This document shows, piece by piece, positions 23,879 through 34,974 of a DNA stretch of 64,000 nucleotides (positions are counted from its first letter, which is position 1; each line of letters starts with the position of its first letter). This stretch comes from Phocoena phocoena (lineage: Eukaryota; Chordata; Mammalia; Artiodactyla; Phocoenidae), in NCBI RefSeq assembly GCF_963924675.1, contig NC_089238.1, positions 58,436,299 through 58,500,298 of the forward strand. The letters run 5' to 3'. The translations under genes and the position numbers were made by a program. Below the pieces are notes generated by a model. It had not been told where the DNA came from, ran no database searches, and was given only the letters and a program-made list of their open reading frames with translations.

Positions 23879-24247
23879 CTCCCTCTCCGCGGCGAACGCC
23901 GGGACGGAGGAGTTGGAGGCACGGATGCCCAGGTACCGCAAGCAGGTGATGCCCAGGCAGCCGGCATGGCCGCAGACCCACTGCCCAGCCAAGCTTTTGG
24001 AGACGGTGGGCAGCCCGGCAGCCACCAGCACAGTAAGGTCTGCCAGGGCCAGGCTGACCAGGTAGCCGTTGGTGGGCATGTGCATGTCCCGTGTGGTCAG
24101 CACCACCATGGCGTTGCCCACAATGCCCACCACGCACACAAGGAACACCAGGAAGACCGAGACCATCTCGTACTCAGGGCTGGGGACGGCCTCACTGGGA
24201 ACCAGGGACACGGCGCTGGGGCTGCCCGGCCCGCTCCCGTTTTCCAC
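23879..24247 (-). pseudogene. TRHR2: TRHR2 exon 1: N-terminus to TM3
   Basis: The frame beginning VENGSGPGSPSAVSLV continues through TM1 (VSVFLVFLVCVVGIVGNAMV), TM2 (YLVSLALADLTVLVAAGLP), first extracellular loop (QWVCGHAGC, with the conserved TM3 cysteine) and TM3 (ITCLRYLGIRASNSSVPAF). The frame is open. The presumed start codon is GTG at 24245-24247, preceded by a perfect GCCACC Kozak context, so an ATG to GTG change is likely. TM1/loop 1 is about three residues shorter than in other TRH receptors. A GT donor (gag|gtacac) lies at 23878. Confidence 0.9.
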
Positions 24248-25392
24248 GGTGGCTGCGCAGGCGCTGGAGGGGGAGGGGACTCCGGGAGGCGTCCACACCA
24301 GCAGCCGGGCCTCACGCTGCGCGATGAACACCTGCCTCTCCAGAGAGCCTGGCCCCAGGGACACGCAGGGACCTGGCGCCCGTGACGTGACTGCTTGGCC
24401 AGGCGAGGGACAGAACAGGGATGCTCCTTCTGGCCTGTGCCGTAAATAGTCAGTGAGCCGCTTGTTCTGCCAGCCTCAGTCCCCCGGCACGTAAATGCAG
24501 ACGACGGTCATACCTAAGATGCGAGACGGAGCGGAGGTTACCTGGGAGGATGCACCTCCGGAGCGCTCAGCGGCCCGCTGCCACCTGTCACTAGGAAGCC
24601 ACACAGCATGTCCAAGCCCCAGCCGGCTCATCTGTGAGCCTGGGGGAGTCAAGACCCCTGCTTCTCAGGGACACGGTGAGAGTCCCACAAAACGGCAGGC
24701 ACGGAAATTTTGGGGCCCAGAGCCTGGCACCTGTCGCATGTCCGTTACTAATGTTAAAATTGAGGCTTTAATCACCCTGGGCCTCCCTCTCCCCATCCTT
24801 CAGGGGGTCCTAGCTCAATCCCGGGTGGGCTGTGCGGAGTGGATGAGACGGGAACGCCCAGGGCGTCCGCAGGGCCCCAGCCGCGGCTACGCGGGCTCTG
24901 CTCCCTCTTGCTCTGGAAACGCCAGGGTCAGCCAGCCCCCCTCCACCCATCGGGGTTCATAGGCGCCCCTCTCTCCCTTCTCAGCTCCTGGAGTGATGGC
25001 AAAAAGGGTTTGTATTGCGAGCGGATTGAGGGGTGAGGTCACAGCTGGGACTCAGGCAAACGGGTGAAGGCCCAGGGCACACGCAACACTGATGCCACAC
25101 GATACACAGCACACGTACACACGCACACCACGCACCTCCAGCCTTTAACCCCGTAGGTGTCACCAGCCAGCAGTGCCGCGTGCCAGCTCCCTCAGAGCGC
25201 AGCCTCGCCCCTGGCAGCCCCGCCTCCCCGCTGGACAGGCGACCCAGAACCAGAGCGGAGCCGGAGCTCTGCTAAACAGACGGATCCAAGGCTGACACCA
25301 CCAGAGCTTCAACAGGGCGGCCCCCACTGTGACCACGGGGCAGGGCCCAGGGTGCAGAGCTAGGGCGGGGCTGGGAGAGAGCTGGTGGCCCC

Positions 25393-25700
25393 AGGATGCC
25401 AGCTACACGCCCGCACACACATGCAATACACACACAACACACATGAACCAAACCCCCCTGCACAGCATACCCGCCACACACAACGACACACACACACACA
25501 CATCCACTTCTGCATGCACACACTTACCCACGCACACCTGTACCCACAACACAGGCACCAAAAGCACACAGAAGTACACAAATGCACATCACAACCCAGG
25601 CATCTGTGCTGTAGCTGAAGACACACACCGTCCACGCTCACACACCCAGGTGCACAAGCACGCAGAACACACGCCACACACCTGTGCCCGCAGGCGTCTG
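25393..25700 (+). repeat. Imperfect CA-rich low-complexity tract
   Basis: About 300 bp dominated by cacacac, acacgc and gcacac words with few perfect runs (longest about 16 bp near 25485). It is a degenerating dinucleotide repeat. Confidence 0.85.
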
Positions 25701-26201
25701 CAGACACTCCCACACACGGATCCACGCGGCCTGAGGCCCCTCGCTCTCCTGGAAAAGAGCCTCTCTCCCGTTTAGCTGGAGGAGACGATGGCCCCAGGGT
25801 CACAACAGCCGCCGCGACCCCAAAGCCGGCGGCCCGGGGTCAGGACAGACCCAGAGCTCTCCCAGCAGCCCCCCACCCCCGTGTGCAAGGGCCCCTGCGG
25901 CCCGGCGGTCATCCGGCGGTCCCTGCCGCCTCGGTGTCTCGGGGACCGCCTCCTGCTGACCTCCATCCCCCTCCTGCCTGCGCGAGCCTGTCTGAACAAA
26001 GCCTTCCACCAGGTGGACAGCCGGGACCACCGTCTCCCAGCTGAGAACTTACCCAGCGAAGAGCCTCGGCACCTTGCTCCTGCCAGAGGGGGACAGAGAC
26101 AGAGGAGAGCCGATCCCACAGCAAGGCTTCTGGTTCTGCAGGCTGCAGTGCCGCCCACAGACGTGCTGCGTGCTCACACGCATGCGCCCCCACCAACCTC
26201 T

Positions 26202-26240
26202 CCCCGCCCCCCCCCGCCGCCCCCCCCCCCCACGCCGCCC
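26202..26240 (+). repeat. Poly(C)/CCG tract
   Basis: Runs of C interrupted by single G residues, including a 13-C stretch at about 26219-26231. It could form a G-quadruplex on the minus strand and is prone to assembly error. Confidence 0.85.
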
Positions 26241-28284
26241 TTGCGGGGCTGGAGGCAGCCGAGACAGCTTCCCCCGCAGGGACACCTGTGAGGAGAAAGC
26301 CCAACCCCCTGCCTTCCCCAGGCCACAGGTTCGCCAGGCTGGGAAGGACCCCGCTAGCCCGCTGAGCCCCTAGAGCCTGACAGGAAGAGGCGGAGACCCA
26401 GGGAGGAGGTGGGCAGGGCGTGCACTGGTCCCCTTACCTGGGAGGCTGGGATTACCGGGGCGGGGGGCTCCGATGTCTGGCATCTGAAGGTGAGTCTGGT
26501 GTGGGGACCGCCCCCCGAGGGCCTTCCACTGTGATCTGGAGAGGCGGAGAGGACCCTGAGCTGAGCGCCGTGCTGGCTGGGAGGCTGAGGCCCGGGCAGG
26601 GGTGCAGGAGCGGGACTGGGGCCCTGGCCTGGGGGCTCCAGGGAGCAGGGATGCCCCACCCTTCCTGCCGGGCTGGGGCTGCCGCTGTGCACCCCACGGC
26701 TGGCACACCTTCTCTTGGCCCGAAGGGGCCCCTCCGCTGGCTCGGAAAGCAGGAATCGCAGCTGGCACCCCCAGATGGCCAGCGGCCTGGCTCTTCCAAG
26801 GCATTCAAACTGCAGACTCCAGTGCCAGGCCCGGATGCCTCAGGCTGGAGGGACCTGGGTAGCGCGCGGATCCCTGGCCACCAAATGGAGCGTCCAGGCG
26901 AAGCGCCCTTGAATACGTCTCCCAGAAAGACCAGCGACACCTAGTGTCCTTTCTTGTCTCTTCACGTCTTGATTTTGGAACACAGCAGACTCAGAGAAAG
27001 GTGCACGAAACATGAAACAACGGTTGAATGAATAAAGCGAGCACAGGGGTGCCACCGCCCTCCCCCACCCTGGGGGCGCCCCCATCACTGTCTTGTGTCG
27101 TGCCCGCCTCGGAGCTTTCTATAACCGGAGCCACTGCAACTGTGTCCTGCTTATTCCGCTGACACCGGCGGGTGGGGACTCACCTGGCTGTGTTAACCAA
27201 CTCATCCGTTTCCCCTGCTGTGTGATTCTCTGCCGCAGGGCTGGGCTGCAGCATGTCCACGCAGGATGGACTCTCAGTGGACTTCCGGGTTGTTTCCAGT
27301 TTGGGGGACTCAGACGCCACTGCGGTGAACACTCCTGTACGTGAATCCTCGCTGAGTGCATTTTCATCTGCTTGGTCCCCAAGATGTGATTCCCAGGACC
27401 TGGCTGGACACAGAGATGAGTGGAGGCGGGGGCAGGGCCGCTGGGGAGGAGAAAGGGCGGCAGAAGCGACAGCATGCCGGGCAGGCTGTGGTCCCACTGC
27501 CCCAAAGATGACAGCCCAGCTCCCCACTGGAGCTGCCTGGAACACTGGGAGGGCCACACGGAGGGCTCCGCAGTACCCGGTGGGCAGGGGATCTCCCTGG
27601 CTCTCCCTGCCACCCCTAACCCACCTCCTGCACCTCTCCCCTCTCCTCCAGGATGGCCCTCCCCTGGGAATTCCGCTCCCGGGACAGCTCTCGACTGCTG
27701 TCCTCCTGGCTGGTGCTGAAATCACCAGGCTGGACTACAATCTGTCTTCAGCCTCACATTTGGCCCTCGCGCTACACCACTCGCCTTGCTCTTGGGCGCG
27801 GGGCTCCTCCTTCTCTCTCTCGGACAGGAAAAACGTGCCAGAGGGGCAGAGGCATCGCCGCCCAGCACCTATGTATAGAATGCCCCATGCGCCATGAGTT
27901 CTCACCCACTAGCTCACCTGTGGACAGACCACAACCCACAGACTTCCCCGCGTCTCCACCCTCCGGGTGCCCCTGGAGTCCTGCAGCCAGCAACACCCCG
28001 CCCAAGCAGCCCAGAAACCCTCGGTGGCTTCTCCCAGGTATGACACAGTTACGGAGCTCTTGTTCACAGTAAGACAACTCGCTGACAACTTAGATGTCCA
28101 CTCGGAGTGGTAAGGACTTGATGCTATGTCCCCACAGCTGGATGTCTGGCAGTTAAAACAGATGTGGTTGAGAAAAACTGACTGGCATGCGATCCGTTGA
28201 GTTAAAGGGCGGGCTGCAAACCGTAGGTGAGCGCTCTCACCTGTTTGCAAAATGTATTCGTGTCTAATAGCAGCCATCCTCCAG

Positions 28285-28510
28285 GAGCTTGGCATGTGCC
28301 AGGCATGGGGCCCGGCCCTGGGCATCTTGTGTGGCCATCACAACTATCCCCTCATGGTGACAACTGTTATTGTCACCGTTTTTCAGAAGAGAAAGCAGAG
28401 CCTCACAGACACAAGTTGGTTAGCTCAAAGCCACAGAGCTAGTCAATGGTAAAGCTGGTGTCTGAACCCAAATCTCTCCTTCTACAAAGTTGGTGTCCTA
28501 GGCCACAGGC
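28285..28510 (+). repeat. MIR element
   Basis: A good MIR match: gcatgtgccaggcatggggc near the start, ccgtttttcagaagagaaag in the core, then ccacagagctagtcaatggt and gtctgaacccaaatctctcc. It is a fairly complete ancient SINE. Confidence 0.8.
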
Positions 28511-28614
28511 TCCAGAAATGTCTGGAGAAAAGGGACACCCAGCACCTGGGTCACCTTGTTTCTCTGTCTGCATCGACAAACGTGGGTTGATGCTGTAGTT
28601 AGGAAAAGAGACGA

Positions 28615-28832
28615 GGGATTTCCCTGGTGGCGCAGTGGATAAGACTCCGAGCTACCACTGCGGGGGGCCTGGGTTCAATCCCTGGTCAGGGAACTAGATC
28701 CCACATGCATGCCACAACGAAGAGTTCACATGCCGCAACTAAGGAGCCAGTGAGCTGCAACTAAGGAACCAGCCTGCCGCAACTTAAGACCACGTGCAAC
28801 CAAATAAATAAATATTTTTAAAATATATTGTA
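28615..28832 (+). repeat. CHR SINE, diverged
   Basis: The head gggatttccctggtggcgca is followed by cgcagtggataagactcc and the tRNA-like region ggttcaatccctggtcaggg. The body has repeated ccgcaactaaggagcc-type blocks and ends in an A/T-rich tail. Confidence 0.88.
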
Positions 28833-29896
28833 AAAAGAAAGAAAGAAAAGGAAATGAAATGCCCCACTGAAAGGCTGCCTGTCTCATGGGATCCTTCCTG
28901 TATTTGGTCCCAAGGCCCTCCACCTTGATGCCCTGCTACTCCCTGGAACCATCTAGACGTCTCCACGGCCCGGGATCCAAAGCGTAAATGTCCGGTCCTA
29001 TGTTGGAGGCCCTTCTGGCTGGTTGGTGGCCACACTGTCTGGTTATTAATGAATATTTGAGCAGCATGCCTGGGTATTTTTGGCCATGGGTTCTGCTGGA
29101 ATCTGAGCAGAGAGGAGTGGATGGCTCCAGGCCAGGTGAGGAAGGGGTGGGGTGGGAGAGTGACGTGATGTCTGCGTCAAAGAAGATGGAGGCAGAGACA
29201 GAAGGCTGTAGGTGTAAAGAGACTAGGCAGGCTGGTGCTTGAAAGGGGAAAAGTCACACTCAGGCAGTGAGCTCACACAGAGGCTGGGCACCTGTGGGTG
29301 GGGCGCCTGGTCCCCGCCATGGCAGCGCCCCTGCCGCCTTGGTCGTCTGGTGCCAGGTGACTGACCACCCCCAGCGCAGGACTGGCACTACAGCTTGCTT
29401 GTTATCCTGCCTTTCTGCCGGCGGCTCTTCTGCACGTGACGATGGCTGGGACGGTGTCCGGCTGCCTGTCTAGTGCCCACGGGGAGGATGGGCCGGCTGG
29501 ACGGGGCCTCTGCCTCTCCCTGCAGCCAGACCAGCAGACAACCGGGCTCCCGACACGACAGCTCAGCACCCTGTCCCCTGCGTCGCCAAGGCCTAGCCAG
29601 ATTGAGGGGCTGCTGGGGAGCTCAGTCCCCGCAGGCAGGCAGGATCTCTTGGGGCCGTCCTGGAGCCCGGCCACCACAGTCTACTTGTCTTCAGCATAGG
29701 ACGCTGCTGGCTGGACCACAGCATGGCCTGCGGGTTCACATGGGCTCTTTTGGGGGCCGAAGTGGAGCACGGTGTTGGGGTGTGAAAGTGCCACACCCGG
29801 GTTGTCACCGCAGGAGGGAACCCCGGGTCCTCGATCAAGGCCTTGAGGTGGGAACTGAGCTGACCTTCATCCCTTAGCTCAGTATTCACTCATCAG

Positions 29897-30012
29897 GACC
29901 TCCCTGGCGGCCCAGCGGTTAAGATGCCGCGCTTTCACTGCTGAGAGCATCAGTTCGACCCCCGGTGGGGGAACTAAGATCCCACAAGCCGTGCGGCGAG
30001 GCCAAAAAAAAA
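29897..30012 (+). repeat. Short CHR-type SINE
   Basis: Monomeric variant with head ggacctccctggcggcccag and the tail gccaaaaaaaaa. It is followed directly by an ATTC microsatellite. Confidence 0.85.
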
Positions 30013-30013
30013 T

Positions 30014-30037
30014 CCTTCATTCATTCATTCATTCACC
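30014..30037 (+). repeat. (TTCA)n microsatellite
   Basis: About five to six units of ttca, adjoining the SINE tail; probably grew from the tail region. Confidence 0.9.
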
Positions 30038-31476
30038 AGGACCAGCCTGCCCAGGCTCTGCCGTGCGAGGGGCCCTGGGCCCACAGAAAAAACACAGCTT
30101 CAGGCGAGGAGGTCCCAGGACCCCTTTCCCCTAACCTCCCCGGGGCCTGTGTCATGAGACAGGGGCAGGCAGCCACCCGTTGACTGGGTTTCAGGGTTGC
30201 CCCTGGATGTCTCCAGGGAGGGAAGGAAGCCAGGTGGGGTCAGTGCCGGGAACCCCATGAGGGCAGGATGGAGCCTGGAGGGACGAGGGGTCCCACGGGG
30301 TCAGCACCCCTGACGGTGGAGCCCATCCTTTCCTGAGAGTGGAGCCCTCTCACTGCGTCTGCGTAGGGACTGCTGTGATGTGAGTGGGGTCTGGATGAAG
30401 ATGGGGGAGGGTGCACGTGTGTGCACATCAGGGCCCGCACATGAGCCTGCGCCCACCTGTGCCCTTCACCACGTGACCGTGAGCTAGTGCAGGGGACGGA
30501 CAGCGTTTGAACGTCCAGGAGCCTGAGGCCCTCCCAGCATGGGACCCCAAATGCCCGGACTGGCGCGCCCTCTGGTGGCTGACTGGCATCCGGTCGCTCG
30601 GAGAGGCGAGGACTCCTGGTTCCCTCCTCGCGGTGGGTCCGTCCAGCAGATTCATTTTCGCAAATGTGGCTTTCAGACAGAAGCCCTCGTGCGGGGCTCA
30701 CCCTCGCCCCTGGACAAACTCATAAAGACACACACGCATACGTTGAGGCGTTTGGGGCGGGGTCGAGGGGATGAGCCCTGAGCGAAGGCAGAGGGCAACG
30801 TGAGCCCTGCACCCACCGTGGCGTCGGGGCACAGAAAGCAGCAAGCACAGCCTTGCTGAGCTGAGGAGGCGGGACACACCGGCCGGGGCTTGAGGGGAAG
30901 CTCCCGCCCTGGAGAAAACCTCAGGAACCAGCGGGAAGCACCCGGGGGGGAAGGTCCGCGGCGCGGAGCCAGCAGCGTGTGGCACTGGGAGAGACAGGTT
31001 GCAGATGGAGCCTGCGGACGGGGAGGTGGGCGTAGACGGCCTCCTCCCCGGGAGCACGGACCAGCCCTGGTGACTAGAAGCAAATCTCAACAGGGCCCAG
31101 TGATCTGCTAAAACCACCTGCCGGGAAGAATGAAGCCTCGCCTTCTTTGGGAGTAGATAATTCATCCACAATGTCCCACAGCAAATTGAAAATACAAGGC
31201 GTGTGCTGAAAAAGGGCCAGCTCGCTGAAAACCAGGGGAAACGCGGCGGACCCCCGGATGATCCAGACCCAAGAGCTGTCAGACGGGGGTTATCAAATAA
31301 CCTCCTGCCGCGCCCTTCTTGTCACTGCCTTGCTTAGGAGCCTCCCATGGCCCCATGGCTCCTCAGCAGGGCACCCAGCGCCCCCTCCCACCTTGCAAGC
31401 AGCTTCGCTTCACCCCTGTATAGATTTATGTACAGATTTATACACAGAAGCTTGGGATCCATATGTTACAATGCTG
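30038..31476. other. No gene recognised
   Basis: GC-rich sequence with overlapping ORFs on both strands but no recognisable domain, RNA or repeat family. Confidence 0.45.
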
Positions 31477-31491
31477 AACAATTACAATCTT

Positions 31492-31697
31492 GGGCTTCCC
31501 TGGTGGCGCAGTGGTTGACAGTCCCCCTGCCGATGCAGGGGACGCGGGTTCGTGCCCCGGTCCGGGAGGATCCCGCGTGCCGCGGAGCGGCTGGGCCCGT
31601 GAGCCATGGCCGCTGAGCTTGCGCGTCTGGAGCCTGTGCTCTGCAATGGGAGAGGCCACAGCAGTGAGAGGCCTGCGTACCGCAAAAGAAAACAAAA
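31492..31697 (+). repeat. Young CHR SINE with perfect 15-bp target-site duplication
   Basis: Full head, B box, and the cetacean-type body (gagcggctgggcccgtgagc, then catggccgctgagcttgcgc) ending in an A-rich tail. It is flanked by identical copies of aacaattacaatctt at 31477-31491 and 31698-31712. The perfect duplication and low divergence mark a recent insertion. Confidence 0.95.
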
Positions 31698-32399
31698 AAC
31701 AATTACAATCTTGTAAGTATTGTGTGATATTACAATCACCTGTAAACATTTGGGCCATTTCTGGGTTTTGCCTTTGTTCTTTCGGTTATTACGAAGAGAC
31801 CTATGAACATCGTTGCTGGAATGGGCAAGAGAGTCCCAGGCCAGTGGTTCTTACTCTTTCCCGGGGCCTGTTAACCTGCAGGCCGCTGGCCCACAACCAG
31901 AGTCTCAAGCAGCAGGAGTGGGGCAGGGCCTGAGAATGTGCATTCCTAACAAATCCCTAGGTGCTGTTGCTGTTGACGATCCAGGGACCCCGCTGTCTAG
32001 GGTGGAGCTGCTGATCCCAGGCACTGCTCTCACTAATGCCATGCTGTTTCCCAAGGTGGTTGTGGCCCAATGCAGATTACCACACCTTTCAGTTCCCATC
32101 CAGCGTTCCACGATTATGGCCGTGCAGATGTCTGTCACAGCCCATGGCCACAGCTATTTCATATGATAAGTAATGTTAATGTAGGCCCATTGGCTCAACT
32201 GACCCAAAGGCCCTTGCCTGATGGGACCACACGTATTGTCCCACAGAACGTGGGGGGATGTGCCAGTTAATATCACAGTGGCTGCCGGTGACAGTGACCC
32301 CAAATGACCAGGGCTGGATGAAACAGATGTTTACGTTTCTCTTTTGTAACAGCCACAGCCAGAGTACCTTAATCTGGAGAGAGCCTCATTCACTAGGTC

Positions 32400-32560
32400 A
32401 CTTGGGTTTTGTGGTCCGACTGCCTGGGGTGGAATCCCAGCTCTTAGATGTTACAGTTTCTATTTCCCTGACTATAAAACGGAGAGAATGGTGGGGCTGC
32501 CTCCCAGGATTCTACGAGATTGCTGGGCACCAGGCCTGCTGTGAGTCCATATAAGGACAG
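32400..32560 (+). repeat. MIR fragment
   Basis: It contains actgcctggggtggaatccc, then gactataaaacggagagaat and ccaggattctacgagatt, in MIR order. A further MIR-like piece lies near 32705-32765. Confidence 0.6.
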
Positions 32561-33259
32561 ATGTTTGTGCCTGTCACCTCCTGTCTCTTCCTTCCCTCCT
32601 GAGAGGGAGGCAGCAGGGGTGAATAGCCCCACTTTGCAGAGCCGGAACACTGAGGCCTAGACAGCACTGCTTGCATCGTTATACTTGGGGAGTCAGTGGC
32701 TCAAAGTCGAGGATTTAGATTCAGAGAGACCTGGGTTCTAATCCCACCTTGGCCATTTTCTGTCTTTCTAAATGCACCTCCCCGCCCTCCCCCATACACA
32801 CACACACACTCCAGATGTTAAAAACACTGTGATTAGTAACCCCAGGTGAGGGGACGGGGGGGGGGGGCCAGCAGCGGCCCGGGGGTACAGAGCCGGGGCA
32901 GCGCACTCAGGGGTGGGTTTTATCTGGGGGCAGAGGGAGCTGCTGGAGGGGTCTCAGGCCGGAGTGATGAGATTGGAACCAATCCGAGATTTAGACACGT
33001 GTCTCTGAGTGCCAGGAGAGGGTAGGGCTGGGGCAGTGTCAGAGTGGGAAACGGGGGCAGGGGCTGGAGCTGTGGTCTTAATCCTGGCAGGTGGTGAATG
33101 TGGCTGGATCCAGAGGCGAGGGGAGGGAGAAACGGGAGGACAATCAGAGATTCACCTATGAGGAGTCCCCTCCCCCAAGCCTCTCCCACCGCCTCTCAGC
33201 TCCCACCCACCTCCTGTCCTCTACCATCTCCCTTCATTTCTTTCCTTTTGTTTTTTAAT

Positions 33260-33512
33260 TTTCATTTATTTATTGATTGATTTTTGGCTGCGTTGGGTCT
33301 TTGTTGCCGCGCACGGGCTTTCTCTAGTTGCGGTGAGCAGGGGCTACTCTTCGTTGCGGTGCGCGGGTTTCTCATTGCGGTGGCTTCTCTAGTTGTGGAG
33401 CACGGGCTCTAGGAGGGCAGGCTTCAGTAGTTGTAGTACGCGGGCTCGGTAGTTGTGGCTCACGGGCTCTAGAGCGCAAGCTCAGTAGTTGTGGTACACA
33501 GGCTTAGTTGCT
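33260..33512 (-). repeat. CHR SINE body, head missing
   Basis: The T-rich tail complement (tttatttattgattgatttt) lies at the left and is followed by ggctgcgttgggtctttgtt and several tagttgtgg-type body repeats. It stops at cttagttgctc, before the tRNA-like head, so it is 5'-truncated at the junction with the adjacent L1. Confidence 0.88.
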
Positions 33513-33581
33513 CTTTTCTTTTTTTAAAAAAAGAATAGCTTTATTGAAGTATAATTCATATGACATAAAATCTACCCTTTT

Positions 33582-33904
33582 TAAAATTAATTTTTATTGG
33601 AGTATAGTTGCTTTACAATGTTGTACAGCAAAATGAATCAGCTATGCATATACATATACGTATACATACATATATATGTATACATACATATGTATATATG
33701 CATACATACATATATGTATATATGTATATGTATACATATACATATATCCCCTCTTTTTTGGACTTCCTTCCCATTTAGGTCACCACAGAGCATTAAGTAG
33801 AGTTCCCTGTGCTCTACAGTATGTTCTCGACAGTCGTCTATTTTATACCTACTGTCAATAGTGTATATGTGTCAAACCTAATCTCCCAATTCCTCCCACC
33901 CCCC
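33582..33904 (-). mobile_element. Short 5'-truncated L1 with target-site duplication
   Basis: A minus-strand L1 3' end (ttggagtatagttgctttac, then gttccctgtgctctacagta) flanked by aaaatctaccctttt at 33567-33581 and 33905-33919, a clean 15-bp target-site duplication. Its 3' UTR carries an expanded alternating TA/CATA tract at about 33645-33750. Confidence 0.85.
33645..33750 (+). repeat. AT-rich (CATA/TATA)n tract
   Basis: Around 100 bp of catatacatatatgtat-type words, with long self-complementary stretches; it sits inside the inserted L1 3' UTR. Confidence 0.85.
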
Positions 33905-34135
33905 AAAATCTACCCTTTTAAAGTGCACAATTCAATGTTTTTTTGTATATTCACGAAGTTGTACAACCATCACAACTGCCTGACTCTGGAATATTTTCAT
34001 CACCCCTAAAAGAACTTTTGTCCCCATTAAGTGGTCATTCCCCATCCCACCACCCCCAGCCCCTGGTAACCTCTCACCTACTTTCTGACTCTGTGGATTT
34101 GCCTCTTCTGATATTCCATGTAAATAGAACGTATT

Positions 34136-34300
34136 AGTCAGCTCAGACGACCATAACAGATACCGCAGACTGGAGGGCTTCAACAACAGACATTTATTTC
34201 TCACAGTTCTCGAACCTGGAAGTCCAGGCTCCGGGCTCTGGCGAGAGCCCCCTTCCACCTTCTTGTGTCCTCTTACGGTTGGACTACAGCATCTCTCCTT
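34136..34300 (-). repeat. Ancient repeat, family uncertain
   Basis: The stretch gtattagtcagctcagacga to acatttatttctcacagttc is a familiar mammalian interspersed motif (ccataacagataccgcagac). I cannot name the family with confidence. Confidence 0.45.
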
Positions 34301-34304
34301 AGAC

Positions 34305-34620
34305 AGAGTTCAATCTTCTGTATGGCTGAGTAGTACTCTACCGTATGGATGGGCCACATTTTTTTTTTGGCCGTGCCACACGGCTTGTAGGATCTTAGTT
34401 TCTGGACCAGGGATCGAACCTGGGCCTTTGTCAGTGAAAGGGCCAAGTCCTAACCACCAGACCCCCGGGGAATTCCCTGGACCACATTTTACTGAGCCAT
34501 CATCAGTTGATGGACACCTAGGTTGTTTCCACTCTGGGGCTGTTGTGAATAACACTGCTGGAACATTCGTGTACAGGTTTTTGTGCACACATTTCATTTC
34601 TCATCACCGGGTCAAATGGT
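34305..34620 (-). mobile_element. L1 ORF2/3' UTR fragment split by a SINE
   Basis: Minus-strand L1 words flank a SINE: gtatggctgagtagtactct on the left, and gttgatggacacctaggttg, then gtgaataacactgctggaac on the right. The repeated words gggccacatttt and ggaccacatttt at the SINE borders are its target-site duplication. Confidence 0.8.
34361..34477 (-). repeat. Short CHR-type SINE
   Basis: The minus strand begins gggaattccccgggggtctg and includes a B-box-like ccaggttcgatccctggtcc. The tail is T9 on the plus strand. Confidence 0.85.
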
Positions 34621-34974
34621 AGCTCCATGTCAATGCCCTCAATTTCTTCTCTCGCTTATTCATTCACACATGGTCCACTGCAAAGTGAAAACGTGGGCCC
34701 CTTGTTCAAAAATGATTAAGAGTCTTAAGGCGAGGACAGCAGAACATTCGACCAAGCCCAGGGTCCCTCTAAGGGCAGGTTCCTATTGTAACATGGACAG
34801 TTTGATGCTCTGCAGTAGGCTCGGTGTGGCTGCACCCTGACGGTTGTGAAGGCAGTTGGTAAAAGCTGTAAAAATACTCCCAATGCCACATGATGGCCTT
34901 CTGATCGAGGACATTAATCTGAGTGCATTTAATAAGATACAGAGCTGTTTATCCACGTGGAAAGAGTGTAAAAT

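Larger units (their letters stand above)
20150..24253 (-). pseudogene. TRHR2: TRHR2 unitary pseudogene (three exons)
   Basis: A minus-strand remnant of a class A GPCR, recognisable as thyrotropin-releasing hormone receptor type 2. TRH receptors are Gq-coupled membrane receptors for the tripeptide TRH. Exon 1 (24247-23879) covers the N-terminus to the end of TM3, exon 2 (23012-22627) TM4, TM5 and loop 3, and exon 3 (20448 to about 20160) TM6, TM7 and tail. Splice consensus survives at each junction, so it is a decayed gene with introns and not a retrocopy. Damage: start ATG to GTG, an in-frame loss of about three residues in TM1/loop 1, a stop right after the TM3 ERY region, deletions and frame changes in exon 2, and a frameshift after TM7. 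The relation to TRHR2, not TRHR1, rests on residues such as RPFLDPW and [11 protein letters not shown], and on its position beside ZC3H18. Confidence 0.9.
24254..28284. other. Intergenic DNA upstream of TRHR2, no gene supported
   Basis: Apart from a possible MIR fragment near 24620-24740, a CA-rich patch (25393-25700) and a C-tract (26202-26240), I see no recognisable coding or RNA gene. The ancestral TRHR2 promoter and any 5' non-coding exon would lie here but have no feature I can point to. Confidence 0.5.
33535..34135 (-). mobile_element. Old L1 3' region, interrupted by a younger L1
   Basis: Minus-strand L1 3' sequence (tttattgaagtataattcat, then aaagtgcacaattcaatg and caaccatcacaactgcctga). 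It is continuous before 33582 and after 33904, and the gap is filled by a younger L1 piece. Confidence 0.75.

Noticed and set aside
25272..25803. Cys/Val-rich minus-strand frames of 83-147 codons, which look like a secreted cysteine-rich protein
   Set aside because: They come from the CA-rich low-complexity tract, whose complement encodes Cys, Val and Trp by composition alone.
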